Part shown: piece by piece, positions 1-5,803 of the stretch
Layout of the letters: every line of letters starts with the position of its first letter
How positions within the stretch are numbered: the first letter of the stretch is position 1
Assembly (NCBI GenBank): GCA_946480675.1
Contig: CAMLKS010000163.1
Span: 1 to 6,006 of the forward strand
DNA length: 6,006 nt
Direction of reading: 5' to 3'
From: an uncultured Bacteroidota bacterium
GTDB taxonomy: Bacteria; Bacteroidota; Bacteroidia; Chitinophagales; Chitinophagaceae
Program-made: the position numbers and the translations under genes
Notes under the pieces: generated by a model
Told to the model about the DNA's origin: nothing
Seen by the model: only the letters and a program-made list of their open reading frames with translations
Database searches by the model: none

Positions 1-2
1 AG

Positions 3-1190
3 TTCTTTTTATTGGTACTTATCAATGCCTTTGTCGGGGGAATGGTTGGGCTGGAAAGGTCTATTCTGCCGCAGATAGCAGAAAAAGAGTTTGCAATAGC
101 AGCAAAAACAGCTATCCTTTCTTTTATTGTTGTATTTGGCATCGTTAAGGCAATTACAAATTATTATACCGGAACCTTAGCAAACAGGTTTGGCAGAAAA
201 AACCTTCTTATAGCAGGATGGATGGTAGGACTTCCGATACCATTTATACTGATGCATGCCCCCAATTGGAATTGGGTAATAGCAGCAAACATACTTTTAG
301 GTATCAATCAGGGTTTGGCATGGTCAAGCACGGTGGTAATGAAAATAGACCTTGTTGGAGAAAAACAGCGTGGTTTTGCTATGGGATTGAATGAATTTGC
401 AGGCTACCTTGCTGTTGCAATTGTAGCTTTTCTTACAGGATGGATAGCAAGTGAATATGGAGTAAGGCCCTATCCGTTTTATATAGGCATTGTCCTGGTT
501 GTGCTTGGTTTGTCTGGCAGCATTTTCCTTATAGAAGACACAAGGCATCATGTAGCAAAAGAATCTGCCTCCAATAATGTCCCTAAACTGAAAAATGTAT
601 TTTGGGATACCACATGGAGGGATAAAAATTTAGGCAGTGTTACGCAAGCTGGCCTTATCAATAACCTGAATGATGGTATGGCCTGGGGTATTTTCCCGAT
701 ATTACTTGCTTCAAAAGGTTTTTCAATTGAACAGATTGGCATAATAACAGCTGTTTATCCTGCGGTATGGGGCATAGGGCAACTATTTACAGGGAAGATG
801 GCCGACACATTTTGTAAAAAGAATATGCTCTACGCAGGAATGCTCTTGCAAGCTATCGCCTTGATAGCCCTGGTTTGGGCAAACTCAATGTCGTCTTACG
901 TCCTGCTATCGGCTGTTCTTGGTTGTGGTACCGCTATGGTATATCCTACCTTCCTGGCTACAGTAGCTGAAAATACCAATCCGCAAGACAGAGCCAAGAG
1001 CATAGGCATCTTCAGATTATGGAGAGATTTGGGATATGCAATAGGTGCCATCCTTACAGGAGTGATTGCTGACTTATTAAGCATCAATTCCGCAATCATT
1101 TTTATCGGCATTCTTACATTCATTTCAGCATTAATCATTTACGTGAGAATGAAATGCCGGGTTGATGGTACCGTTAAAATGCTGGGTTGA
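3..1190 (+). CDS. MFS (major facilitator superfamily) transporter, 5'-truncated
   Basis: This is an inner-membrane secondary transporter of the major facilitator superfamily; the substrate cannot be told from sequence. The reading frame stays open to the left edge (residues FFL precede the TTG at 12), so the true start lies outside the window and TTG is not the start. Counting from position 12, motif A is seen after the second membrane segment as GTLANRFGRK (residues 54-63), and a degenerate copy, GKMADTFCKK (261-270), lies in the second half, as expected from the internal duplication of the fold. About twelve hydrophobic segments can be drawn, roughly six on each side of a hydrophilic loop at residues 176-210; the first is cut. 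The protein ends soon after the last segment, so the C-terminus looks complete. The region is more AT-rich than the next two genes, and no clear terminator follows. The family is very likely; any specific role (drug, sugar or ion export) is unknown. Confidence 0.9.
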   Translation, partial: FFLLVLINAFVGGMVGLERSILPQIAEKEFAIAAKTAILSFIVVFGIVKAITNYYTGTLANRFGRKNLLIAGWMVGLPIPFILMHAPNWNWVIAANILLGINQGLAWSSTVVMKIDLVGEKQRGFAMGLNEFAGYLAVAIVAFLTGWIASEYGVRPYPFYIGIVLVVLGLSGSIFLIEDTRHHVAKESASNNVPKLKNVFWDTTWRDKNLGSVTQAGLINNLNDGMAWGIFPILLASKGFSIEQIGIITAVYPAVWGIGQLFTGKMADTFCKKNMLYAGMLLQAIALIALVWANSMSSYVLLSAVLGCGTAMVYPTFLATVAENTNPQDRAKSIGIFRLWRDLGYAIGAILTGVIADLLSINSAIIFIGILTFISALIIYVRMKCRVDGTVKMLG

Positions 1191-1242
1191 GCCGCGTGTA
1201 AAATCAGGAAAATGCTTCAACGATCAAGTCAGAAATGTCTTG

Positions 1243-1277
1243 CTTACAACAACCTTTAGCCACTTACTACAACACCT
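1243..1277 (+). repeat. Imperfect direct repeat upstream of the AraC-type gene (possible operator)
   Basis: CTTACAACAACCT at 1243-1255 is partly repeated as CTTACTACAACACCT at 1263-1277. The CTTAC boxes are exactly 20 bp apart, about two helical turns. AraC-family proteins bind direct repeats of about this spacing, and this pair lies about 35-70 bp upstream of the putative -7 element of the gene. The match is short and could be chance in a low-complexity AC-rich stretch. Confidence 0.2.
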
Positions 1278-1310
1278 CTTATCTCAAATCGCATCAAAGT
1301 TTGATTTTAT

Positions 1311-1318
1311 TAACTTTG
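1311..1318 (+). promoter_or_regulatory. Putative Bacteroidota -7 promoter element of the AraC-type gene
   Basis: TAACTTTG fits the Bacteroidota -7 consensus TAnnTTTG exactly. It ends only 4 bp before the ATG at 1323, so transcription would begin at or next to that codon. Either the mRNA is leaderless or translation starts at the downstream in-frame ATG (1362). No convincing -33 TTG is found about 20 bp upstream. Confidence 0.45.
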
Positions 1319-1322
1319 CCAC

Positions 1323-2186
1323 ATGTCATATGAAGAGACGGCAGTCATCCCCGGTGTAAATATGCAAGACCTGCGGCTGAAGGGTTTTAAGGTTCACGAG
1401 CTTTCACCATCAGTAGCATTACCGGTCAGGCACGGGCGACGAGACTTCTATAAAATGGGACTGGTAAATGGTGATATGACCATCGGTTATGGTGGCCGGC
1501 TGGTGGAAATAAAAGGGACAGCTCTTTTTTTTGTAAACCCCAAAATTCCTCATTCTTTAGTCCAACATATTAACAGGAGAGGCGGCTATGCCTGCATTTT
1601 TACCGAATCTTTTCTTCTCAACAGGGATTTACAGGACTCTCCATTATTCAGGGTGGGCGATAATCCCGTTGTTCCGCTAAATACCAACCAGGCTGCATTT
1701 ATGACCGGAATTTTTCAGAAAATGCTGGACGTGTATAATGCAGATTATCCTTACAAAGCCGATCTTATACGTAATTACATTGCCTTGGTTATTCATGAAG
1801 CATTAAGAATACAACCATCCGAAACAATAGCACCCTTTAAAAACAGTGCAACCCGGCTCACACATTTATTTACAGACCTGTTGGAGCGCCAGTTTCCTAT
1901 TGAACGCAGCAATGAGCCACTGCAATTGAGAACCGCACAGGACTTTGCCACACATCTTGCCGTTCATGTAAACTATTTGAACCGTGTAGTAAAAGAAGTA
2001 ACCGGCAAAACAACCTCTGCCCACATAGCTACACGTATTATTGCTGAAGCCAAAGCCTTATTGCAGCATAGCGAATGGAGCGTTGCCGATATCGCCTATG
2101 CGCTTGGTTTTGAATACCCGGCTTACTTCAACAACTATTTCAAGCGCCTGACCGGCACTACGCCCAACGGTTTCCGGAAAGTTTGA
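1323..2186 (+). CDS. AraC-family transcriptional regulator
   Basis: This is a DNA-binding regulator with an N-terminal cupin-like sensing domain (about residues 20-110) and a C-terminal AraC/XylS double helix-turn-helix. HGRRDFYKM (37-45) and NPKIPHS (72-78) are typical of the ligand-binding half in Bacteroidota AraC proteins. The first helix-turn-helix spans about 204-230 (AQDFATHLAVHVNYLNRVVK). The second spans 252-286, with the family hallmarks ADIAYALGF and YFNNYFKRLTGTTPNGFRK. At 287 residues it has normal length and is intact. The start at 1323 gives the full protein, but a -7 element ends 4 bp upstream of it, so M14 (1362) is a real alternative. The next gene, an NAD-dependent epimerase, follows 84 bp downstream on the same strand and is the most likely target or partner. 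The ligand is unknown. Confidence 0.93.
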   Translation: MSYEETAVIPGVNMQDLRLKGFKVHELSPSVALPVRHGRRDFYKMGLVNGDMTIGYGGRLVEIKGTALFFVNPKIPHSLVQHINRRGGYACIFTESFLLNRDLQDSPLFRVGDNPVVPLNTNQAAFMTGIFQKMLDVYNADYPYKADLIRNYIALVIHEALRIQPSETIAPFKNSATRLTHLFTDLLERQFPIERSNEPLQLRTAQDFATHLAVHVNYLNRVVKEVTGKTTSAHIATRIIAEAKALLQHSEWSVADIAYALGFEYPAYFNNYFKRLTGTTPNGFRKV

Positions 2187-2237
2187 AAATCATAATTATT
2201 GGTTTGATTCTTATTCGCTGACCCCACACCTTAAACA

Positions 2238-2245
2238 GAACTTTG
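2238..2245 (+). promoter_or_regulatory. Weak possible -7 element before the epimerase gene
   Basis: GAACTTTG differs from TAnnTTTG only at its first base and lies 25 bp before the ATG at 2271, a reasonable leader length. The nearest upstream TTTG (2203-2206) is too far away to serve as a normal -33 element. The epimerase may therefore have a regulator-dependent promoter here, or may simply be read through from the AraC gene. Confidence 0.25.
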
Positions 2246-2270
2246 CACTGAAATATTCAATCATTAGTCT

Positions 2271-3131
2271 ATGAAAATTTTAGTGACGGGAGCTACAGGA
2301 AAAGTGGGCAGCCGCCTTGTGCCACGACTGTTAGCTAAAGGATACGATGTATCTGTTTTTGTGCGTGATGCGGCCAAAGCATCTGCACTGGCAGCGCTTG
2401 GTGCCAAAGTAATTATCGGGGACCTGTATGACACCGGCACCATACCTGCTGCCGTAACTGGTATGGATGCTGTCATACGTCTTGCCGCATTGTTTCGCAC
2501 CTTTACCGATAACGGAGGCATTGTAAAAACCAATCGCGAGGGTACTATCGGGCTCGCCAATGCAGCTATGTCAGCAGGCGTTAAACGATTTGTTTTTGCC
2601 AGCACCAGCAATGTTTATGGGGCGGGCTATGGCCGCCCTGCCAGGGAAGATGAACAGGTTGATGTTAACGACCCGCGTGCCTATTCAGCCAGTAAGATAG
2701 CGGCTGAAAAGGAGTTAATGTCGATGCAGCAAAACAACGGCTTTGATGTGCGGATACTGCGCCTGGCTTTTGTGTACGGTGATAAAGACCCGCATATAGC
2801 GGAGATATTACCGCTGCTGAAAAAGATGAAATATTTATCGGGATCAAGAATGCATATGGTGCATCACCTGGATGTAGCACAGGCACTGCTGCTGCTGTTG
2901 CATACAGAGGGGCTTGATGGAGAGATATTCAATGTTGCCGATGATGCGCCAATCACCCTGTATGAACTGGCTGATTCTTTCGGGAAAGTTGCTGAAACTT
3001 TTGAGGCAGAAGAGCCACCACTTCTCGATCCGTTTGCTGGCATTCTGGATACTTCCAAATTGAGAAGTAAAACCGGCTTCCGGCCACTTGTAGCCAGTTA
3101 TTATGTAGCACGCGACCTTGACATTTTGTAA
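2271..3131 (+). CDS. NAD(P)-dependent epimerase/dehydratase (extended SDR family)
   Basis: This is a cytoplasmic oxidoreductase of the extended short-chain dehydrogenase/reductase family, whose members act on nucleotide sugars, steroids or small carbonyl compounds. The Rossmann nucleotide-binding motif TGATGKVG is at residues 6-13. G50-D51-L is the usual acidic position that contacts the adenine ring. STSNVYG (111-117) holds the catalytic serine/threonine, and the YxxxK pair is Y138/K142 in [13 protein letters not shown] (199-206) and GEIFNVADD (217-225) match the conserved C-terminal substrate-domain segments of the family. At 286 residues it is slightly short for a UDP-sugar epimerase, which fits the loosely specific NAD-dependent epimerase group; substrate specificity cannot be assigned. 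It follows an AraC regulator by 84 bp and ends 43 bp before a strong terminator. Its codon use looks more GC-rich than the flanking MFS and cytochrome genes, a weak hint of separate origin. Confidence 0.92.
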   Translation: MKILVTGATGKVGSRLVPRLLAKGYDVSVFVRDAAKASALAALGAKVIIGDLYDTGTIPAAVTGMDAVIRLAALFRTFTDNGGIVKTNREGTIGLANAAMSAGVKRFVFASTSNVYGAGYGRPAREDEQVDVNDPRAYSASKIAAEKELMSMQQNNGFDVRILRLAFVYGDKDPHIAEILPLLKKMKYLSGSRMHMVHHLDVAQALLLLLHTEGLDGEIFNVADDAPITLYELADSFGKVAETFEAEEPPLLDPFAGILDTSKLRSKTGFRPLVASYYVARDLDIL

Positions 3132-3174
3132 AAAGATGCTACTTAGAGAGCATTTACATGGTACGCAGAAAAGT

Positions 3175-3208
3175 AAAAGCCGCTGATGTAGCGGCTTTTG
3201 TTATTTTT
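3175..3208 (+). terminator. Rho-independent terminator after the epimerase gene
   Basis: A perfect 9-bp inverted repeat (AAAAGCCGC at 3175-3183, GCGGCTTTT at 3191-3199) encloses a 7-base loop (TGATGTA). It is followed by a T-rich tract (GTTATTTTTT). The GC-rich inner stem and U-run are classic for intrinsic termination. The stem starts 43 bp after the epimerase stop codon, so it closes the AraC-epimerase unit and insulates the cytochrome gene. Confidence 0.88.
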
Positions 3209-3288
3209 TACAAGGCAGTATAAAGCAGATACTCCATACCATTCTCCTGAAATTAAATTATTAATATCGTGGTATGATTTTTTCTTAA

Positions 3289-3320
3289 TTGTAATTCGAA
3301 ATGAAAAGTGCTTAACCTTG
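3289..3320 (+). promoter_or_regulatory. Candidate promoter of the cytochrome c gene
   Basis: TTG at 3289-3291 is followed after 21 bp by TAACCTTG at 3313-3320, which is one mismatch from the Bacteroidota -7 consensus TAnnTTTG. The spacing matches the -33/-7 arrangement of the primary sigma factor in this phylum. Transcription would start near 3325, leaving a leader of about 35 bases. I see no clear FNR/CRP-type palindrome (TTGAT-N4-ATCAA), so oxygen-responsive control is not shown. Confidence 0.35.
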
Positions 3321-3360
3321 CCCACTATTCTGTCATTTATTCACTGTAAAAATCCAATTT

Positions 3361-3837
3361 ATGAAACTTAAACTGTTATACGTAGTATGTTTCGCAGCGT
3401 TTATTGCTTTCTACGGATGTGGAAATTCAGAAGAGAAATCGGTGAAAGATGAAACTCCTGATCCTGGCCAAAATGAATATGTTGATCCTAATTCAAATCC
3501 TAAAGGGATAGGCAAATTCACAAATGTTGAATTAACACACCCTTTAGATGAGAAGATGATTGCGGCAGGGAGCAGTGTATATGATGTAAAATGTGCGTCT
3601 TGCCACAAACTTACCGATGAAAAATTGGTTGGCCCGGGTTGGAAAGGCGTTACTGACAGAAGACAACCGGAGTGGATCATGAATTTCGTAACGAATGTTG
3701 ACGAAATGCTCGATAAAGATCCGGAAGCGAAAGCAATGATGGAAGTATGTATGGTACGCATGCCGAATCAAAACCTCACAGATGATGAAGCTCGACACAT
3801 ACTGGAGTTTATGCGCAAAAATGATGGCAAAAACTGA
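3361..3837 (+). CDS. Single-haem c-type cytochrome, predicted lipoprotein (nos-cluster type)
   Basis: This is an electron-transfer protein outside the cytoplasmic membrane, anchored by lipid. Residues 1-20 form a type II signal peptide: a lysine-containing start, a hydrophobic core, and FYGC with C20 as the likely lipidated cysteine. A polar linker (21-48) leads to one cytochrome c domain. The haem site CxxCH is C78-A-S-C81-H82, followed by GPGWKGVTDR (91-100). The likely distal ligand is M134 in VRMPN. From recall of the family, the segments around GKFTNVELTHPL, RRQPEWIMNFVTNVDEML and ILEFMRKND closely resemble the small cytochromes found next to nosZ in clade II nitrous-oxide reductase clusters of Bacteroidota. 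No nos gene lies within the window: a terminator is upstream and a convergent gene is downstream. The function as an electron carrier is secure; a role as a NosZ donor is inference from resemblance. Confidence 0.9.
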   Translation: MKLKLLYVVCFAAFIAFYGCGNSEEKSVKDETPDPGQNEYVDPNSNPKGIGKFTNVELTHPLDEKMIAAGSSVYDVKCASCHKLTDEKLVGPGWKGVTDRRQPEWIMNFVTNVDEMLDKDPEAKAMMEVCMVRMPNQNLTDDEARHILEFMRKNDGKN

Positions 3838-3890
3838 CAAAATCGGACAATTTTATACGATACCAATTGTATCTACTGGCTGAGTACTGA

Positions 3891-4469
3891 TTAACTCCTG
3901 CCATCCGGATACACAAATACTTCAATTGCTACTATATCACAAGGCTCTTGTGCATAAACAATTATATCCGTCCCCTTTCCAACCCAAAGTAAATCTTTGG
4001 CATTTGCAGTATTCCCGTTACTTAATGTTGCCTTTCCTGAAGACAGATAAAGGAAGTAGTAATCACTGCGTGCCATATAGGTGGCACTGGTCTGCGCTGC
4101 TATGTGATGATGAATTAGCGAACCCGTTGCCCCATCTTTCAGCATCAGGTTAAAGTCTGTCACCTTGCCTTTGCTGCGTGTATCCCATTCACCTGAAAAG
4201 GTATCCTGCTCATAGGGTTTCAGGTGTTTGGTATAACGCCCTTCGTGTATTAGTTCTAATTCTCCTCTTAATACCATTAAGTGCCGTGTTATTCCTTCAA
4301 AGAAAGTGAAAGTGGATGTTTCTGCTTCCACCGTTGCAGTGCTGATGCGAAATAGGAAATTGCGTTCAGCAAAAGTAGCATTCGAAGGGTAGATAAATAT
4401 TTCAGTACTGGTTCCACTAGCCCAGTTAATAGTAGTTCTGTTTTCGGCAGTCAATTGTAGTACGCCCAT
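3891..4469 (-). CDS. HutD/Ves family protein (cupin-like)
   Basis: This is a small cytoplasmic protein of the HutD/Ves family, which has a double-stranded beta-helix (bicupin) fold and no proven enzymatic activity. In Pseudomonas, HutD is tied to control of histidine utilisation, and Escherichia coli Ves is a stress-related member. Family signatures are RTTINWASGTSTEIFIYP (11-28, the usual W-x-G-G-x-T-x-E-I region with A-S-G in place of x-G-G), F38-x-F-R-I-S (38-43), FFEGITRHLMVLRGELEL (56-73) and the hallmark VTDFNLML (103-110). The length of 192 residues is normal. No hut gene (hutH, hutU, hutI, hutG) is nearby, so a link to histidine degradation is not supported by context. It stands alone, convergent with the cytochrome gene (53 bp between stops) and divergent from the ArsR operon (138 bp between starts). 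No good promoter could be assigned on the minus strand. Confidence 0.85.
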   Translation of the reverse strand: MGVLQLTAENRTTINWASGTSTEIFIYPSNATFAERNFLFRISTATVEAETSTFTFFEGITRHLMVLRGELELIHEGRYTKHLKPYEQDTFSGEWDTRSKGKVTDFNLMLKDGATGSLIHHHIAAQTSATYMARSDYYFLYLSSGKATLSNGNTANAKDLLWVGKGTDIIVYAQEPCDIVAIEVFVYPDGRS

Positions 4470-4558
4470 CTCAAATAGATTAATGCTAAGATATACTTAA
4501 ACCCCGAGTTAGATATTTTGTAACACACAGCGCCTGCTCAGTGAATTTTCTAAAAAAA

Positions 4559-4590
4559 TTTGCGTAGTCAAATAACTACATATATATTTG
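4559..4590 (+). promoter_or_regulatory. Promoter of the arsR-SRPBCC-doxX-ydeI operon
   Basis: The -33 element TTTG (4559-4562) and the -7 element TATATTTG (4583-4590, an exact fit to TAnnTTTG) are separated by 20 bp, the ideal Bacteroidota arrangement. The predicted start of transcription is near 4595, giving a leader of only about 13 bases before the ATG at 4608. Two palindromic repeats are interwoven with the promoter, which suggests direct repression. Confidence 0.75.
4564..4579 (+). promoter_or_regulatory. ArsR-type operator, copy 1 (between -33 and -7)
   Basis: GTAGTCAAATAACTAC is a palindrome with 5-bp arms (GTAGT/ACTAC) around a 6-bp AT-rich centre. Its size and form suit an ArsR-family winged-helix dimer. 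It fills the spacer of the promoter, so a bound repressor would block RNA polymerase. Confidence 0.7.
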
Positions 4591-4606
4591 TAGTCAAATA
4601 GCTACA
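4589..4606 (+). promoter_or_regulatory. ArsR-type operator, copy 2 (overlapping -7 and start region)
   Basis: The core at 4590-4605 (GTAGTCAAATAGCTAC) matches copy 1 at 15 of 16 bases. One more flanking base on each side also pairs (TGTAG/CTACA). The centre-to-centre distance to copy 1 is 26 bp, about two and a half helical turns. It overlaps the last G of the -7 element and ends one base before the ATG, covering the predicted transcription start. Confidence 0.7.
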
Positions 4607-4607
4607 C

Positions 4608-4928
4608 ATGAACCTGAGAAGAGATGTTTTTCAAGCCATAGCTGACCCAACCAGAAGGGCTATCCTCATGCTGGTAGCCACACACGCAATGACGGCAGGG
4701 GCCATAGCTGCCAATTTTGACACCGCTCGCCCCACGGTTTCCAAGCACCTGCAGATACTTACCGAATGCGAGTTATTGACACAGGAACAAAACGGCAGAG
4801 AGATATATTATCATTTAAACCCTCAAAAAATGAAAGAGATAGCCGACTTCATAGAGCCATTCCGAAACATGTGGGATGACCGCTTCAACAAACTGGAAAC
4901 AATTATGAAAACATACAAAACTAAATAA
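4608..4928 (+). CDS. ArsR-family winged-helix repressor
   Basis: This is a 106-residue dimeric winged helix-turn-helix repressor, of typical length. The N-terminal [17 protein letters not shown] (4-20) is the standard ArsR opening. The recognition helix-turn-helix is [19 protein letters not shown] (33-51), and the beta-wing runs from L57 to L70, including NGREIYYHL (62-70). The metal-binding ELCVCDL motif of the arsenic and cadmium sensors is absent, and the only cysteine is C54. The sensor therefore probably does not respond to arsenite or cadmium at the classical site, and it belongs with the SdpR/YgaV-like or SRPBCC-linked ArsR group. Two palindromes in its own promoter point to autoregulation. 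It is the first gene of a four-gene operon, with the SRPBCC gene 8 bp downstream. The inducing signal is unknown. Confidence 0.92.
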   Translation: MNLRRDVFQAIADPTRRAILMLVATHAMTAGAIAANFDTARPTVSKHLQILTECELLTQEQNGREIYYHLNPQKMKEIADFIEPFRNMWDDRFNKLETIMKTYKTK

Positions 4929-4936
4929 CAGCAACT

Positions 4937-5404
4937 ATGGAAAGAAAAACAAAAGTACAGGCTGAAGAAGGAAAGCAGTATTTAACCATCATGCGGGAGT
5001 TTGATTTACCGGTAGAACTACTGTTCCGCGCCTATGCAGAAGCCGAGCTTGTAGCACAGTGGATGGGCACTAAAGTACTAAAGCTGGAAAGCAGGAAACA
5101 CGGTAGTTATCAATTTGAAACAGCAGACCCGCAAGGTAATGTATTATTCAGAGCTAACGGCACCATACACGAGTACCTGCCCAACCAGAAGATAGTACGC
5201 ACTTTCGAAATGGAGAATGCCACATTTGATGTGCAGCTTGAATTTCTGGAATTTGAAAAACTAACAGAAGATACCAGCAAGCTAACGATGCAAGTCATCT
5301 ACCGTTCTGCACAGGCAAGGGATGAAAACTTAAAGCTACCATTTGCATATGGTGTAAACATGGCACACAACAGGCTGGAAGAAATACTAACTAAACTAAA
5401 ATAG
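4937..5404 (+). CDS. SRPBCC / AHSA1-domain protein
   Basis: This is a cytoplasmic protein with the START-like SRPBCC fold, in the AHSA1 (activator of Hsp90 ATPase homologue 1-like) branch, a helix-grip fold with a hydrophobic ligand cavity. The family signature is the LTIMREFDLPVELLFRAYAE stretch (16-35) followed by AEL-VAQWMG (36-44, with the conserved W42). Strands follow with G56-SYQFETADPQGN (57-68), ANGTIHEYLPNQKIVRTFEM (73-92) and a C-terminal helix MAHNRLEEILTKL (142-154). At 155 residues it is complete and of normal length. It starts 8 bp after the ArsR stop and ends 6 bp before the DoxX start, so it is certainly co-transcribed. ArsR plus AHSA1 pairs are very common in bacteria, but the ligand is generally unknown; it could bind the small molecule sensed by the system. 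There is no purine-rich ribosome site upstream, as usual in this phylum. Confidence 0.9.
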   Translation: MERKTKVQAEEGKQYLTIMREFDLPVELLFRAYAEAELVAQWMGTKVLKLESRKHGSYQFETADPQGNVLFRANGTIHEYLPNQKIVRTFEMENATFDVQLEFLEFEKLTEDTSKLTMQVIYRSAQARDENLKLPFAYGVNMAHNRLEEILTKLK

Positions 5405-5410
5405 AACGGT

Positions 5411-5794
5411 ATGAGTAAAGCTAACAAGATCATTTATTGGGTAGCTACCATCTGGCTGTCACTGGGGATGGTATCTACCGGCCTGGTACAGATACTAAAA
5501 AGAAAAGAAGATGTAGCCTTTATCCTGCAACTCGGTTATCCTGAATATTTCCTAACCATCATCGGTATTTGGAAACTGCTGGGTGTTGTAGCCATCCTAC
5601 TGCCCAGGTTTCCTTTAGTGAAAGAGTGGGCTTATGCGGGGTTCTTCTTTATGATGTCGGGGGCTATCTTTTCACACATAGCCATGCATAATGGTATAGC
5701 CGAAATAGCACCGGCTTTGTTACTTTTGGCATTAACGGTCGTGTCGTGGTATTTCAGGCCTGCAAGCAGGAAGCTTGTATTGGCACATAAATAA
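5411..5794 (+). CDS. DoxX-like family integral membrane protein
   Basis: This is a small inner-membrane protein of the DoxX/DoxX-like group, with four hydrophobic segments at about residues 6-25, 46-64, 72-90 and 97-115. Typical features are SLGMVSTGLVQILK (17-30) at the end of segment 1, the LGYPEYF turn (41-47) before segment 2, IGIWKLLGVVAILLPRFPLVKEWAYAG (51-77) and a histidine-containing stretch FSHIAMHNG (87-95) after segment 3. Its 127 residues match the usual size. The biochemical role is poorly defined: the founding DoxX is a subunit of an archaeal thiosulfate:quinone oxidoreductase, but the DoxX-like proteins of ArsR/AHSA1 operons are not shown to share that function. It is tightly packed in the operon, with the next gene starting 9 bp after its stop. 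Confidence 0.88.
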   Translation: MSKANKIIYWVATIWLSLGMVSTGLVQILKRKEDVAFILQLGYPEYFLTIIGIWKLLGVVAILLPRFPLVKEWAYAGFFFMMSGAIFSHIAMHNGIAEIAPALLLLALTVVSWYFRPASRKLVLAHK

Positions 5795-5803
5795 TGAAAG
5801 AAG

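Noticed and set aside
1225..1242. Imperfect palindrome CAAGTCAGAAATGTCTTG in the gap after the MFS gene
   Set aside because: It has a mismatch and a tiny loop and no T-run; it is likely chance and not a terminator or operator that I can support.
1162..1359. A 65-codon plus-strand frame spanning the end of the MFS gene, the gap and the start of the AraC gene
   Set aside because: It overlaps both real genes out of frame, resembles no known family, and would read through a probable promoter.
2264..2611. A 115-codon open frame on the minus strand inside the epimerase gene
   Set aside because: It lies fully opposite a gene with clear catalytic motifs, and its composition is that of a frame shadow (serine/threonine/proline/alanine-rich, no recognisable domain).
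3411..3840. Two overlapping minus-strand open frames (116 and 98 codons) opposite the cytochrome
   Set aside because: The plus strand encodes a clear signal peptide and CxxCH haem protein; the antisense translations show no family features.
3847..3873. Small inverted repeats between the convergent cytochrome and hutD-like genes (GATAC-N5-GTATC and ACAATT-N12-AATTGT)
   Set aside because: The stems are short, AT-rich, mutually exclusive and lack a T-run, so they do not qualify as a terminator.
3926..4153. A 75-codon plus-strand frame inside the hutD-like gene
   Set aside because: It is a shadow of a well-supported minus-strand gene.
4564..4605. Possible start of a CRISPR-like repeat pair
   Set aside because: There are only two copies with a 10-bp gap, each is a palindrome fitted to a promoter, and no cas gene or further repeat is present.
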